From: UBA8949 sp942493365 | Lineage (GTDB): Bacteria > Bacillota > Clostridia > Saccharofermentanales > UBA5734 | Assembly (NCBI GenBank): GCA_942493365.1 | Contig: OW818697.1 | Span: forward strand, 1,302,001-1,366,000 | Direction: 5' to 3' | Length of the DNA: 64,000 bases | Shown: piece by piece, positions 46,549 through 55,338 of the stretch | Position numbering within the stretch: position 1 is the first letter of the stretch | Layout of the letters: each line of letters opens with the position of its first letter | Translations under genes and position numbers: made by a program | Notes under the pieces: generated by a model | What the model was told of the DNA's origin: nothing | Database searches by the model: none | What the model saw: the letters and a program-made list of their open reading frames with translations, nothing else

Positions 46549-47583
46549 ATGAACAATTTTTACGATTTGGATCTCAAGGCCTGGCAGGACTGGACGCGTG
46601 AAAACCAGCTGCCGGCCTACCGCGCCGCCCAGATTCATCAATGGATCGCGCGCGGTGTCGAGGCAGTCGATGAAATGACCAACCTCTCCCGCGATCTGCG
46701 GGCCCAACTGGCCGGCGAATTCTACATCCCCGGTCTGCAGCTCGAACACAAACTGATTTCGAAAATCGACGAAACGGCCAAATACATCTTCCGACTCAGC
46801 GACGGCAATATGATCGAAAGCGTGCTGATGAAGTATCGCTACGGCCAAACTGTCTGCATCTCCTCGCAGGCCGGCTGCCGTCAGGGCTGCACTTTTTGTG
46901 CCTCGACCGGTGCCGGCTTTGGCCGCAACCTCAGCCACGGCGAGATGCTGGCTCAGGTCGCCCGCATCGCCAGCGACAGCGGCGGGCGCATCGGTCATGT
47001 CGTGATCATGGGCATTGGCGAGCCTTTGGACAATTATGACAATTTAATCGCCTTTTTGAAAAGAGCCAATGACAGCCAGGGCCTGAACATCAGCATGAGG
47101 CATATTTCGGTTTCAACTTGCGGTCTGGTGCCTGAGATGCTAAAATTCACAGATGAAGGTTTGCCGGTGACGCTGTCCATTTCGCTGCACGCGCCCAATG
47201 ACCTGATTCGACGCCAACTGATGCCGATTGCCCGCCGCTACGACCTGGATCAGCTGCTGGCAGCCTGCCGGCGACACACTGACGTCACCGGACGGCGCAT
47301 ATCATTTGAGTATTCCCTGTTCAGCGGCATTAACGATCAACCCGAACACGCCGCCGAACTGGCCGCTCGGCTCAAGGGTATGCTCTGTCACGTCAACCTG
47401 ATACCGGCCAATGAATTTGACGGTGGAGCCCATCGACAGAGCAGCCAGCAAGCCGTCCGCGACTTTCTCGAACGTCTGACACGAGCCGGCATCAACGCCA
47501 CCGTCCGGCGGGAACTGGGATCTGACATTATGGCCGCTTGCGGCCAGTTAAGGAGAAGCATCGAAACATGCGGGAGTCCCTGA
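46549..47583 (+). CDS. rlmN: 23S rRNA (adenine-2503-C2)-methyltransferase
   Basis: Radical-SAM methyltransferase of 23S rRNA A2503 and some tRNAs. Cluster motif GCRQGCTFCAST, the substrate block GIGEPLDNYDN, ISVSTCGLVP with the first conserved Cys region, and EYSLFSGINDQPEHA. 344 residues, normal length. Three bases after rsmB and overlapping the phosphatase start by 16 bases. Confidence 0.95.
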   Translation: MNNFYDLDLKAWQDWTRENQLPAYRAAQIHQWIARGVEAVDEMTNLSRDLRAQLAGEFYIPGLQLEHKLISKIDETAKYIFRLSDGNMIESVLMKYRYGQTVCISSQAGCRQGCTFCASTGAGFGRNLSHGEMLAQVARIASDSGGRIGHVVIMGIGEPLDNYDNLIAFLKRANDSQGLNISMRHISVSTCGLVPEMLKFTDEGLPVTLSISLHAPNDLIRRQLMPIARRYDLDQLLAACRRHTDVTGRRISFEYSLFSGINDQPEHAAELAARLKGMLCHVNLIPANEFDGGAHRQSSQQAVRDFLERLTRAGINATVRRELGSDIMAACGQLRRSIETCGSP

Positions 47584-48311
47584 ACTACGGCGCAGCAACG
47601 CATACCGGCCTGGTGCGAGTCAACAACGAAGACAATTACGCCATTTTGGATCACGAAGGCGGCTTTCCCTGCGCGATGATTCTCGCCGATGGCATGGGCG
47701 GTCATCGACGTGGCGAACTGGCCAGCCAGATCGCGGTCGACTACGCCCGCGAGCGTGTTTCGGCATTGCTGACCCATCAGGATACCGATGAACTGGGCAA
47801 AGCGCTGACGGACATTCTGGAGAAGGCCAATGTCAAGGTCTACCTCGGAGCGCTGGAGAACGATGACAACCACGGTATGGGCACCACGATGACCATCGCG
47901 ATTGTGCTGCCGGATACGCTGGTCCTGGCGCATGTCGGGGACTGCCGGGCTTATCTGCTGCGCGAGGGCGAACTGATTCAACTGACAGTGGACCATACAC
48001 TGGTGCAGGAAATGGTTGATGCCGGATCATTGACCCCCAAAGAAACGGTCAATCATCCGCGGCGCAATATTCTGACCCGGGCGCTGGGCGTGCCGGAGTA
48101 TATTCAGCCGGATTTGCTGGTCCTGCCGATTCTGGCGGGTGACAAGCTGCTGATGTGCAGTGATGGCCTGCATGGTTATGTTTCCGATGCCGATATCAAA
48201 ACGCAGCTACGCAAAGAAAAATCACCCGCCGCACTGGCCGATCGCCTGATTCGGCTGGCTCTGGATGCCGGCGGAGAAGATAACGTCACGGTGCTGGCGG
48301 CATTCGTCTGA
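47568..48311 (+). CDS. Serine/threonine protein phosphatase, PP2C family
   Basis: Partner phosphatase of the PASTA kinase encoded next. Metal-binding and catalytic motifs: VRVNNEDNY, LADGMGGHRRGELAS, AHVGDCRAYL, LCSDGL-type MCSDGLHGYV, and AGGEDNVTVLAAFV. 247 residues. ATG 47568 with AAGGAGAAG upstream is preferred over ATG 47538. It reverses phosphorylations made by PrkC, and the pairing is conserved across Bacillota. Confidence 0.94.
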   Translation: MRESLNYGAATHTGLVRVNNEDNYAILDHEGGFPCAMILADGMGGHRRGELASQIAVDYARERVSALLTHQDTDELGKALTDILEKANVKVYLGALENDDNHGMGTTMTIAIVLPDTLVLAHVGDCRAYLLREGELIQLTVDHTLVQEMVDAGSLTPKETVNHPRRNILTRALGVPEYIQPDLLVLPILAGDKLLMCSDGLHGYVSDADIKTQLRKEKSPAALADRLIRLALDAGGEDNVTVLAAFV

Positions 48312-48339
48312 GCACCGTCTATGATTTGGAGGATATAAA

Positions 48340-50202
48340 ATGAACTCAAACAGACAGCAATTGGCCGCAGGAACCCTGATCGGTGGCCGATACAGCATCG
48401 TCAGGCTGATTGGACAGGGCGGCATGGCTCATGTCTATCTGGCGACTGACCAACAGGGTGGCGCATCTGTTGCCGTCAAAGTCATGAAATCCGATCTCAC
48501 GCATGATCAGGAATTCATCAAGCGCTTTGATACTGAAGCCAGAGCCGCATCCAGCCTTGACCACCCCAACATCGTCAAGGTGCTGGGTTTCGGGCAGGAT
48601 GGCGACCTGCGCTATATTGTCCAGGAACTTGTCGAGGGACCGACGCTCAAGGATTTGATCCAGGAGCACGGCGCTCTGGATTGGGAAATTGCCGTGCCGC
48701 TGGTCATTCAGATCGGCCTGGCGCTCGAGCACGCTCATCGGCGCGGGGTTGTACATCGCGACATCAAGCCGCACAACATCCTGATCACCAAAGACATGGT
48801 GGCCAAGGTCACCGACTTTGGTATCGCGCGCGCCGTCAGCGCCAACACGATCACCCTGACCTCCGGCATGACCTTCGGCTCGGTCCACTATTTTTCGCCC
48901 GAACAGGCCAGGGGCAGCATCGTCAGCGAAAAGTCCGATATATATTCGCTCGGCATCATGCTTTACGAAATGGTGACCGGCCAAGTACCCTTTGACGGGG
49001 AGACTTCGGTGGCCATCGCCATCAAGCACTTGCAGGAAATGCCGCCGCTGCCGTCAGCAGTCAAACGCGGGATTCCCTCGGGCCTCGACAACATCATCAA
49101 AAAATGCATTCAGAAATCCCCCGAAAACCGTTATCTCGACGCCCGCGAGCTGGTCGACGAACTCGATGCCTTCATGATCGATCCGGTCGGCATTTACGGT
49201 GTCCTGGCCAACAACGACTACGAGGGCAACACCTCGGCGCTGGGGCTCAAACGACCGGAGCCCAATTTCGGCAAACTGCGTGAAATCGAGAAAACCATCA
49301 ACGATCGACGGCGGTCACGCCAGCGCGATATTGGCATTGTAGTGGGAATTATTCTGCTGTCGTTGATTTTTATGATTTCCATCGGGGCCTGGGCTTATCA
49401 AAAGCTGACAGCGCCCCTGTCGACTGACGCTGATACCGAATACACCATCCCCTATTTTGTTGGTCAGGCTGGCACGGATGTGGAAATAATTCTGACGGAG
49501 GCCGGCATTAAATTCAAGCTGGAAGCCAAGCCGTCACCCACAGTCGCCGCCGGGCTGATCACCAATCAGGATCCAGCTGCCGGCACCAAAATCCGGGTCA
49601 ATGGCACCACCATCCTGATCCTGACCGTCAGCTCAGGTCAACAGACCACGACCTTGAAAGATTACAGCAACAAGACCTACGCCTCGGCCAAGGCCGACCT
49701 GGAGAGTCTGGGATTTGTTGTCAATATGACCGAAGAACCCTCCGACGTTTTTGAACCCGGCAAGGTCATCAAGTCCAACCCGGCGGCCGGCGAGCTGGTC
49801 CTGGTTGGTTCGCAGATCACGCTGGTGGTCTGCGGCGGCGGCACCAACGTCACGGTTCCTTCACTGTTCAATCTGAGTTTCCAGGTCGCCACGGATCTAT
49901 GCAACAGCAATCATCTGCCGATCGGCAAATGGATTTCGCTGCACGTTGACCCGATTACTGGCGTGCCGATTGATTTGCCTGAGGCCGAGCGGGTTGTCAT
50001 CAAGCAAAGCATTGCGCCTGACACCGTTGTGCCCTACCAGACGGTCATCATCCTGACCTATGGCAACGCGCAGGACCTCTTCAATTTCTTGAATCCGACG
50101 CCGACACCTGAGCCGCCGACGCCGACACCTGAGCCTCCGACGCCGACACCTGAGCCTCCGACACCTACACCTGAACCACCGACACCTACTCCGGAACCCT
50201 GA
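48340..50202 (+). CDS. prkC: PASTA-domain serine/threonine protein kinase
   Basis: Membrane sensor kinase responding to muropeptides or lipid II. Kinase domain residues 15-275: glycine loop LIGQGGMAHVYLA, Lys47 in VAVKVMK, catalytic HRDIKPHN (Asp141), DFGIARA. A TM helix lies near residues 331-350 (GIVVGIILLSLIFMISIGAW), followed by three PASTA repeats outside the cell. The chain ends in five exact-length PTPTPEP repeats up to the stop codon, an unusual wall-spanning-like tail. GGAGGAT precedes ATG 48340. Confidence 0.95.
   Translation: MNSNRQQLAAGTLIGGRYSIVRLIGQGGMAHVYLATDQQGGASVAVKVMKSDLTHDQEFIKRFDTEARAASSLDHPNIVKVLGFGQDGDLRYIVQELVEGPTLKDLIQEHGALDWEIAVPLVIQIGLALEHAHRRGVVHRDIKPHNILITKDMVAKVTDFGIARAVSANTITLTSGMTFGSVHYFSPEQARGSIVSEKSDIYSLGIMLYEMVTGQVPFDGETSVAIAIKHLQEMPPLPSAVKRGIPSGLDNIIKKCIQKSPENRYLDARELVDELDAFMIDPVGIYGVLANNDYEGNTSALGLKRPEPNFGKLREIEKTINDRRRSRQRDIGIVVGIILLSLIFMISIGAWAYQKLTAPLSTDADTEYTIPYFVGQAGTDVEIILTEAGIKFKLEAKPSPTVAAGLITNQDPAAGTKIRVNGTTILILTVSSGQQTTTLKDYSNKTYASAKADLESLGFVVNMTEEPSDVFEPGKVIKSNPAAGELVLVGSQITLVVCGGGTNVTVPSLFNLSFQVATDLCNSNHLPIGKWISLHVDPITGVPIDLPEAERVVIKQSIAPDTVVPYQTVIILTYGNAQDLFNFLNPTPTPEPPTPTPEPPTPTPEPPTPTPEPPTPTPEP
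50095..50199 (+). repeat. Five 21-bp tandem repeats at the 3' end of prkC
   Basis: The 105 bases before the prkC stop are five units encoding Pro-Thr-Pro-Thr-Pro-Glu-Pro. The first three are almost identical in DNA and the last two carry synonymous changes, so the protein repeat is conserved while DNA has drifted. Confidence 0.9.
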
Positions 50203-50204
50203 TC

Positions 50205-51098
50205 ATGTCAATTACCGGTCGCATCATCCGTGGCGTCGGCGGGCAGTACTGGATCGCGATGGACGACGGTCAGATAGGCATCGCCAGTGTGCGCGGCATT
50301 TTCCGCAAAGAGAAGGCCCTGATCCCGACAGCCGGCGACCGCGTGGTCTGCGAACCCAGCGGCGACCCCGGCAACCCCTGGCGCATCGTCGAGATTCTGC
50401 CCCGCCGCAATTTTCTGGTCCGACCCACGCTGGCCAACCTTGACGGCCTCGTGATCACGATCTCAGCAGCCGATCCGCCGCCGGATTTTTATCTGGTTGA
50501 CAAGCTGCTGACCATCTGTCGGCTCAACGATGTTGAACCGCTGCTGTGTCTGACCAAAACCGATCTGGAGGCACCAAGCCTTCAACTGGACTGCTATCGC
50601 TCAGCCGGCTGTCGCATCATCGAGACCCAGCCCGACGATCTGGCAAGTCTGGAAGCACTTAAAGCCTGGTTTGCCGGTCGTGTCATTTCCTTCGCTGGCC
50701 AGTCCGGCGTCGGCAAATCAACATTGCTCAACCGCCTGTTCGGCGAACAAATGATGCCCGCCGGCGAACTCAGCATCAAAGCTGGTCGCGGTCGCCATAC
50801 CACCCGCCACGTCGAACTCTTTCCCCTGGCTGGCGGTTACCTGGCCGACACACCGGGGTTCAGCACGCTGGAGCTGCACGAATTGGGCGTGACCGGCGAA
50901 CAGCTGGTCGCGGGTTATCCCGAGATCGTGGCGGTCGAAGCCCAATGCCGCTTCACCGGCTGCCGTCACCTGGGCGACCTCGGCTGCGCCGTGCCGGACA
51001 GCGGCATCGACCCCGAACGGCTGCTGCGCTACCGCTTCTTCCGCACCCAGCTCGACAGCATCAAACCCTACGCCGCCCACCAGCCGCGCGGCCGATAA
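50205..51098 (+). CDS. rsgA: Small ribosomal subunit biogenesis GTPase RsgA
   Basis: Circularly permuted GTPase assisting 30S maturation. OB-fold N-terminus (GRIIRGVGGQYW), G4 motif LTKTDLE before the P-loop GQSGVGKSTLLNRL as expected for the permutation, G3 DTPGFSTLELHEL, and a C-terminal zinc knuckle CRFTGCRHLGDLGCAV. 297 residues. Two bases after prkC with no strong ribosome-binding site, so likely coupled. Confidence 0.95.
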   Translation: MSITGRIIRGVGGQYWIAMDDGQIGIASVRGIFRKEKALIPTAGDRVVCEPSGDPGNPWRIVEILPRRNFLVRPTLANLDGLVITISAADPPPDFYLVDKLLTICRLNDVEPLLCLTKTDLEAPSLQLDCYRSAGCRIIETQPDDLASLEALKAWFAGRVISFAGQSGVGKSTLLNRLFGEQMMPAGELSIKAGRGRHTTRHVELFPLAGGYLADTPGFSTLELHELGVTGEQLVAGYPEIVAVEAQCRFTGCRHLGDLGCAVPDSGIDPERLLRYRFFRTQLDSIKPYAAHQPRGR

Positions 51099-51120
51099 AC
51101 CATTTCAGGAGGATCTGACC

Positions 51121-51801
51121 ATGCTGCCATCTTATCAGGAAACCGCCGGCCGCCTGCTACTTTGCCCGTCAATTCTCTCGGCCGACTTTGCCGCCCTGGG
51201 GCAGGCCGTTGAAAAGGTTGCCGCCACCGCCGACATCATCCATGTCGATGTCATGGACGGCCATTTTGTACCCAACATCACCATCGGCCCACCGGTGGTC
51301 GCGGCTTTGCGCCAAAGCACTCAACTGCCGCTCGATGTTCACTTGATGATCGAAAATCCGATCGACTGGATTGTGCCCTTCGCCAAAAGCGGCGCCGATT
51401 CGTTGGTTATCCACGCCGAAGCCTGCCCGCACCTGATCCGCGGTCTGCAGATGATCCGTGAGAGCGGCTGCTCCGCCGGCGTCGCCATCAACCCCGGCAC
51501 GCCGCTGGCGGCCGTCGAAGAGGCGCTGCCCTATGCTGACATGGTCCTGCTGATGACCGTCAACCCCGGCTTTGGCGGCCAGCAGTACATTTCCTCCATG
51601 ACCGACAAGATCCGCCGTCTGCGCTGCCTGCTCGACCAGCTGGCTCGTCCGATTCATCTGCAAATCGACGGTGGTGTCAACACCCTTAACATTCGCGAAC
51701 TTTATCACGCCGGCGCCGACATGATCGTGGTCGGCAACGCCGCTTTTGGCCAGGCCGACCCAGCGGCAGCCCTCCAGGAACTCCGCGCGTGCGCTGTGTA
51801 A
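51121..51801 (+). CDS. rpe: Ribulose-phosphate 3-epimerase
   Basis: Pentose-phosphate enzyme. TIM-barrel motifs: CPSILSADFAALGQ, HVDVMDGHFVPNITIGP, HLMIENP, MTVNPGFGGQQYI, and IDGGVN. 226 residues. AGGAGGAT precedes ATG 51121. Overlaps thiN by 13 bases. Confidence 0.96.
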   Translation: MLPSYQETAGRLLLCPSILSADFAALGQAVEKVAATADIIHVDVMDGHFVPNITIGPPVVAALRQSTQLPLDVHLMIENPIDWIVPFAKSGADSLVIHAEACPHLIRGLQMIRESGCSAGVAINPGTPLAAVEEALPYADMVLLMTVNPGFGGQQYISSMTDKIRRLRCLLDQLARPIHLQIDGGVNTLNIRELYHAGADMIVVGNAAFGQADPAAALQELRACAV

Positions 51802-52460
51802 TCGTTCTTTCCGGCGACATCCTCGATGACATCGCCGCCCGGCACTGGCTGACCGCCGCTGACCGCATCATCTGCGCCGACGGCGGCGCCCGCCATTTGC
51901 GTCGCTTGAACATTCGTCCCGACCTGCTGATCGGTGACATGGATTCGATCAGTCCAGAAGATCGATTATGGCTGGACAACCAAAAGGTTGAAGCCCACGA
52001 ATTCCCAGCCGTCAAAGATCAAACCGATGCCGAACTGGCCATCCGCATGGCCATGACTGAATTGCCCGCGCCGCGCGAACAGCATGAATTGGTTCTTTTG
52101 GCCGCCCTCGGCAACCGACCTGACCATGTTCTCGCCAATCAGATGCTGGCCGCCAGTTTGGCCCGTGAGGGCTGGCGACTGATCCTGACCGACGGCGTCA
52201 CGACGATTTATACATTGATCGGCGGTCAGACGCTGCACCTCGACCTGCCAACCGAAAAGGCAAGCAAACTGTCTCTTTCGGCCATCCCAGTCAACGGACC
52301 GGTCCGTGGCCTGACCTATCAGGGACTGGCCTATCCGCTCGATCAGGCCACCCTCGAATTCGGCAGCACCCGCGGGGTGAGCAACATAATTTGTCAAAAC
52401 CAGGTAAAAGTCCGGCTGGAAAGTGGAACGATGCTGGTGGTTTTGACAACGAACAAGTAA
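51789..52460 (+). CDS. thiN: Thiamine diphosphokinase
   Basis: Converts thiamine to thiamine diphosphate. Conserved ICADGGARHL, RPDLLIGDMDSI, KDQTDAELAI, LGNRPDHVLANQ and C-terminal TRGVSN. 223 residues, start GTG 51789 inside rpe. The last codons (TTGACAACGAACAAG) already show the AACGAAC-type unit of repeat element B, so the repeat may have replaced the original 3' end. Confidence 0.93.
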   Translation: MRCVIVLSGDILDDIAARHWLTAADRIICADGGARHLRRLNIRPDLLIGDMDSISPEDRLWLDNQKVEAHEFPAVKDQTDAELAIRMAMTELPAPREQHELVLLAALGNRPDHVLANQMLAASLAREGWRLILTDGVTTIYTLIGGQTLHLDLPTEKASKLSLSAIPVNGPVRGLTYQGLAYPLDQATLEFGSTRGVSNIICQNQVKVRLESGTMLVVLTTNK

Positions 52461-52483
52461 AAAGTTGGCAAAGCCAACTTTTT
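52461..52483. terminator. Terminator immediately after thiN
   Basis: AAAGTTGGC and GCCAACTTT pair perfectly around AAA and run into TT. The A-rich 5' side lets it work in both directions. It directly precedes the AACGAAC arm of repeat B. Confidence 0.8.
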
Positions 52484-52680
52484 AACGAACAGGTAACAGG
52501 TAACAACGAACAGTGTCGGATGTGTAATCCTTTTAAATTGATTGCTTTTGTGGCAAAAAAGGACCTGCTGCTTCTTCAGAAGCGCAGGTCCAATTGATTT
52601 CAGGATTCTCATTCCGCCGTTGTTCGTTGTTCGTTGTTCGTTGTTCGCTTTTAGCTTTTCGCTGTTACCTGTTACCTGTT
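52484..52680. repeat. Palindromic intergenic repeat, copy B
   Basis: Left arm 52484-52512 contains AACGAAC, AGGTAAC and AACGAACAG units. Right arm 52618-52680 has GTTCGTT units then TTACCTG units in reverse orientation. Inner ends 52509-52540 and 52591-52622 form an imperfect inverted repeat sharing CGGA-TG and AATCCT with copy C. The core holds a - strand terminator and no gene. Lies between convergent thiN and the aminotransferase gene. Confidence 0.7.
52552..52591 (-). terminator. Terminator for the aminotransferase gene
   Basis: GGACCTG and CAGGTCC with inner TGCTTC/GAAGCG pairing form a stem; on the - strand it is followed by a run of six T (52555-52560 are A on +). Confidence 0.7.
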
Positions 52681-52713
52681 AGCTGAAAAACCAGCCCTGC
52701 TGGTTTTTCAGCT
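52681..52713 (-). terminator. Perfect hairpin spanning the aminotransferase stop codon
   Basis: AGCTGAAAAACCAGC and GCTGGTTTTTCAGCT (15 bp, perfect) around a 3-base loop. The stop codon of the - strand gene (52708-52710) is inside the stem. Confidence 0.7.
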
Positions 52714-53886
52714 CATCAGCCCAAACTCGCGCCCGATGGTCTTGAAGGCTTCGGCAGAGCCCAGGATCGTCTTCTGACTGTTGGCAAAACAGAGGCGGAA
52801 GTAGCCGGGAAAGCCAAAGCCAGTGCCGGGAACCAGGGTGACGTTATGTTTGGCGCAGGCGCGGGCGAATTCGACGTCATCGGGGATGGGCGACTTGGGA
52901 AAGAGGTAGATACCGCCGGCGGGCGTCTTGACTTCAAAACCAGCCTCGCGCAACACGCCGAGCAGCAGGTCACGGCGCTCTTCGTATTTGCTGATGTCGA
53001 CGCGGGCATTGATGGCCTTTTCGACGACATGCTGGAAGAAGGCCGGCGCGTTGACGTAGCCCAGCGTGCGGTTGCAGTAGGGTATGGCATCAATCAGCTG
53101 GTCGTAGTCGTCGCAGCGTGGGCTGACGGCCACATAGCCGATGCGGTCGCCGGCCAGCGAAAGCGACTTGCTCCAACTGGTGCAGAGCAGGACGTTTTTC
53201 ATGCAGGCCATGGTATCCGGGACGGTCTGGCCGTCAAAAACCAATTCGTTGTAGGGCTCGTCGGACAGGACATAGATGGCCTGCGGGGCTTCCTGCAGCA
53301 CGGCGTCCAGCGCCACCAGCGTTTCGGGCGAGTAGATGACGCCGGACGGATTATTGGGTGAATTAATGATGATGGCCTTGGTTTTGGGCGTGATGGCCTG
53401 GCGGATGGCGTCGAAATCGGGCAGCAGGGTTTCGCGGTCGCTCTGGACGACCACGGGGATGCCGCCGTGATTGCCGGTGTAGGAGGTATATTCAAAAAAG
53501 AAGGGAGCCAGAATGATGACCTCGTCGCCGGGATCAACCAGCGATTTGAGCGCCACGTTGAGGGCGCCGCCGGCACCAACGGTCATGCAGACCGAGGCAA
53601 AGCAGATATCCATGCCCGAACGTTTGCTGAGCAGGTTGGCCACAGCCGTGCGGGTTGAGGTGTAGCCAGCGTTGCTCATATAACCGTGCTGACCGGGGGT
53701 TTTATCGACGGACAGCTCCCGAATGGCAGCCTGAACTTCTTCGGGCGGCTCGAGATCAGGGTTGCCGAGACTAAAGTCAAACACTTTATCGGCTCCATAA
53801 ATGGCTTTCAACCTATTGCCTTCTTCAAACATCTTGCGAATCCAGGAACCTTTTTGCATTCTGTCAGCTACTGATCTGGAAATCAT
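52708..53886 (-). CDS. Pyridoxal-phosphate-dependent aminotransferase (class I/II)
   Basis: Fold-type I aminotransferase of the aspartate aminotransferase family, 392 residues. Motifs: FSLGNPDLEPPEEV, NSPNNPSGVIYS, YVLSDEPYNELVF and the PLP-lysine segment CTSWSKSLSLAGDRIGYVA; PGTGFGFPGYFRLCFA near the end holds the substrate arginine. Amino-acid specificity is not readable. The start is ATG 53886, with AGGAGG 8 bases upstream. Confidence 0.92.
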   Translation of the reverse strand: MISRSVADRMQKGSWIRKMFEEGNRLKAIYGADKVFDFSLGNPDLEPPEEVQAAIRELSVDKTPGQHGYMSNAGYTSTRTAVANLLSKRSGMDICFASVCMTVGAGGALNVALKSLVDPGDEVIILAPFFFEYTSYTGNHGGIPVVVQSDRETLLPDFDAIRQAITPKTKAIIINSPNNPSGVIYSPETLVALDAVLQEAPQAIYVLSDEPYNELVFDGQTVPDTMACMKNVLLCTSWSKSLSLAGDRIGYVAVSPRCDDYDQLIDAIPYCNRTLGYVNAPAFFQHVVEKAINARVDISKYEERRDLLLGVLREAGFEVKTPAGGIYLFPKSPIPDDVEFARACAKHNVTLVPGTGFGFPGYFRLCFANSQKTILGSAEAFKTIGREFGLMS

Positions 53887-53955
53887 GGTGTTGTCCTCCT
53901 TTTTTGAAGCATCATTTTTTGAATTTGGGTTTAAACAAAAATAGCACAAAAATGC

Positions 53956-53984
53956 TTGACATACAAGCGCTTTGCAGATAGAAT
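53956..53984 (+). promoter_or_regulatory. Promoter of the infC-rpmI-rplT operon
   Basis: TTGACA (53956-53961) and TAGAAT (53979-53984) with exactly 17 bases between them, upstream of the operon leader. Confidence 0.85.
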
Positions 53985-54118
53985 AGCTCCTGTCAGTAAG
54001 CAGAAGGTTCCGCTTCTCACCTCAAGCTTTGCGAAGAGGTTCATAGCAAAAAACACAGAACGAATTGTTTTGTCGTTGACAGCTTGAGCGGATGCCTGGG
54101 GGCATTGGCTCAATTTTT
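53985..54118 (+). ncRNA. L20-type ribosomal protein leader of infC operon
   Basis: The transcribed leader contains the GGTTCCGCTTCTCACCTC block followed by a CTTTGCGAAG hairpin and GAGGTTC, which resembles the L20-leader family in Bacillota, where L20 binds its own mRNA. It ends in a terminator hairpin at 54084-54118, consistent with transcription attenuation. Family assignment is by eye and needs a covariance model. Confidence 0.65.
54084..54118 (+). terminator. Leader terminator (attenuator) before infC
   Basis: TTGAGC/GCTCAA with inner ATGCC/GGCAT around a GGG-rich loop, followed by five T, just upstream of the infC ribosome-binding site. Confidence 0.75.
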
Positions 54119-54131
54119 ATTGAGGGGGTGT

Positions 54132-54659
54132 ATTGGTATCGGCAAGCAAAACAACGGTCTTGCGATCAACGAAGAGATCAGATTTCAGAAGGTGCGCTTG
54201 ATTGAAAGTGACGGCAGCATGATCGGCATCGTAACGACAGCCGAGGCGAGGAAGAGGGCGGAAGACCAGGACATGGATCTGGTGCTGATTTCGCCGCAGC
54301 CGGACAATCCGGTTTGCAAGATCATGAATTACGGAAAATACATGTTCGAGCTCGCCAAAAAAGAACGTGAAGCCAAGAAAAATCAAAAAGTGACAGAAGT
54401 CAAGGAGGTCGGCCTCAAGCTGACCACCGAAGAGCACGATCTTGAATACAAGACCAAGAATGCCTGCCGATTCCTGCAGGAGGGCGACCGAGTCAAGGTT
54501 GTCATCAAATTCAGAGGCCGGGAAATGGCTTACACCAGCCGGGGATACGATGTCATGCGACACTTTGCCGATGTCTGCAAAGAAGTCGGTCAGGTCGATC
54601 GGGATCCCAAGGTGGAAGGTCGGAACATGGTCATGTTTCTGGCACCCCGCAAAAACTAG
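54132..54659 (+). CDS. infC: Translation initiation factor IF-3
   Basis: Controls start-codon selection and subunit splitting. N-domain begins NGLAINEEIRFQKVRLI; the linker AKKEREAKKNQKV and C-domain KEVGLKLTTEEHDLEYK follow. No ATG, GTG or TTG lies in frame at a good distance from GAGGGGGTG (54122-54130); ATT 54132 or ATC 54138 would be the start, as in other bacteria whose infC uses AUU for autoregulation. TTG 54120 overlaps the ribosome-binding site. About 175 residues. Confidence 0.9.
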   Translation: MGIGKQNNGLAINEEIRFQKVRLIESDGSMIGIVTTAEARKRAEDQDMDLVLISPQPDNPVCKIMNYGKYMFELAKKEREAKKNQKVTEVKEVGLKLTTEEHDLEYKTKNACRFLQEGDRVKVVIKFRGREMAYTSRGYDVMRHFADVCKEVGQVDRDPKVEGRNMVMFLAPRKN

Positions 54660-54692
54660 TTCAACCAGCCTACAATACAGGAGGAAGCGCAT

Positions 54693-54890
54693 ATGCCGAA
54701 GCAAAAAACCCACAGTGCATCAAAGAAAAGGTTCAAGGTTACCGGAACCGGTAAAGTGATGCGTTCACAGGCGTTCAAGAAACACATTCTGTCCAAGAAA
54801 TCGACCAAACGCAAGCGTAATCTGCGGAAGTCGCTGGTTGCCGCGCCGTCGAACACCAAGAACATACTCCAGCTTATCCCTTACAAATAA
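54693..54890 (+). CDS. rpmI: 50S ribosomal protein L35
   Basis: A 65-residue basic ribosomal protein starting MPKQKTHSASKKRFKVTGTG, with the conserved HILSKKSTKRKRNLRK stretch. AGGAGGAAG precedes ATG 54693. Between infC and rplT as usual. Confidence 0.97.
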   Translation: MPKQKTHSASKKRFKVTGTGKVMRSQAFKKHILSKKSTKRKRNLRKSLVAAPSNTKNILQLIPYK

Positions 54891-54936
54891 GCCGGACGCC
54901 TGAAACTATTACGCATTATATCGGGAGGTTATCGAT

Positions 54937-55290
54937 ATGACCAGAGTCAAGAGAGCTGTCAGAACCAAAGCACGACACAAAAAGATCCTCAAGCAAGCGA
55001 AGGGCTATTTCGGCCACAAGAGCAAGCTTTTCAAGGTTGCCAATCAGGCGGTCATGAAATCACTCAGCTACGCCTATCGCGATCGCCGCAACAAAAAGCG
55101 CGAATTCCGCAAACTGTGGATCACGCGCATCAACGCGGCGGCCCGCATTAACGGCCTCTCCTACAGCCGCTTTATGAACGGTTTGTCCCGCGCCCAGATC
55201 GCCCTCGACCGCAAGGTCCTGGCGGATATCGCCGTGATGGATCCGGCAGGTTTCGCCGAGCTTTGCGCCAAGGCCAAAGCTGCCCTTTAA
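54937..55290 (+). CDS. rplT: 50S ribosomal protein L20
   Basis: A 117-residue ribosomal protein, also the probable autoregulator acting on the leader upstream of infC. Starts MTRVKRAVRTKARHKKILK, with GYFGHKSKLFKVANQAVM and LWITRINAAARINGLSYSRF. GGGAGG precedes ATG 54937. Confidence 0.97.
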   Translation: MTRVKRAVRTKARHKKILKQAKGYFGHKSKLFKVANQAVMKSLSYAYRDRRNKKREFRKLWITRINAAARINGLSYSRFMNGLSRAQIALDRKVLADIAVMDPAGFAELCAKAKAAL

Positions 55291-55338
55291 TTTGACAACA
55301 ACGCGATCAAAAGCATCAACCGATGTGACATTTTCTGC

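Noticed and set aside
50095..50199. CRISPR-like or intergenic tandem repeat
   Set aside because: The 21-bp units are contiguous, in frame and encode the Pro-rich end of the kinase.
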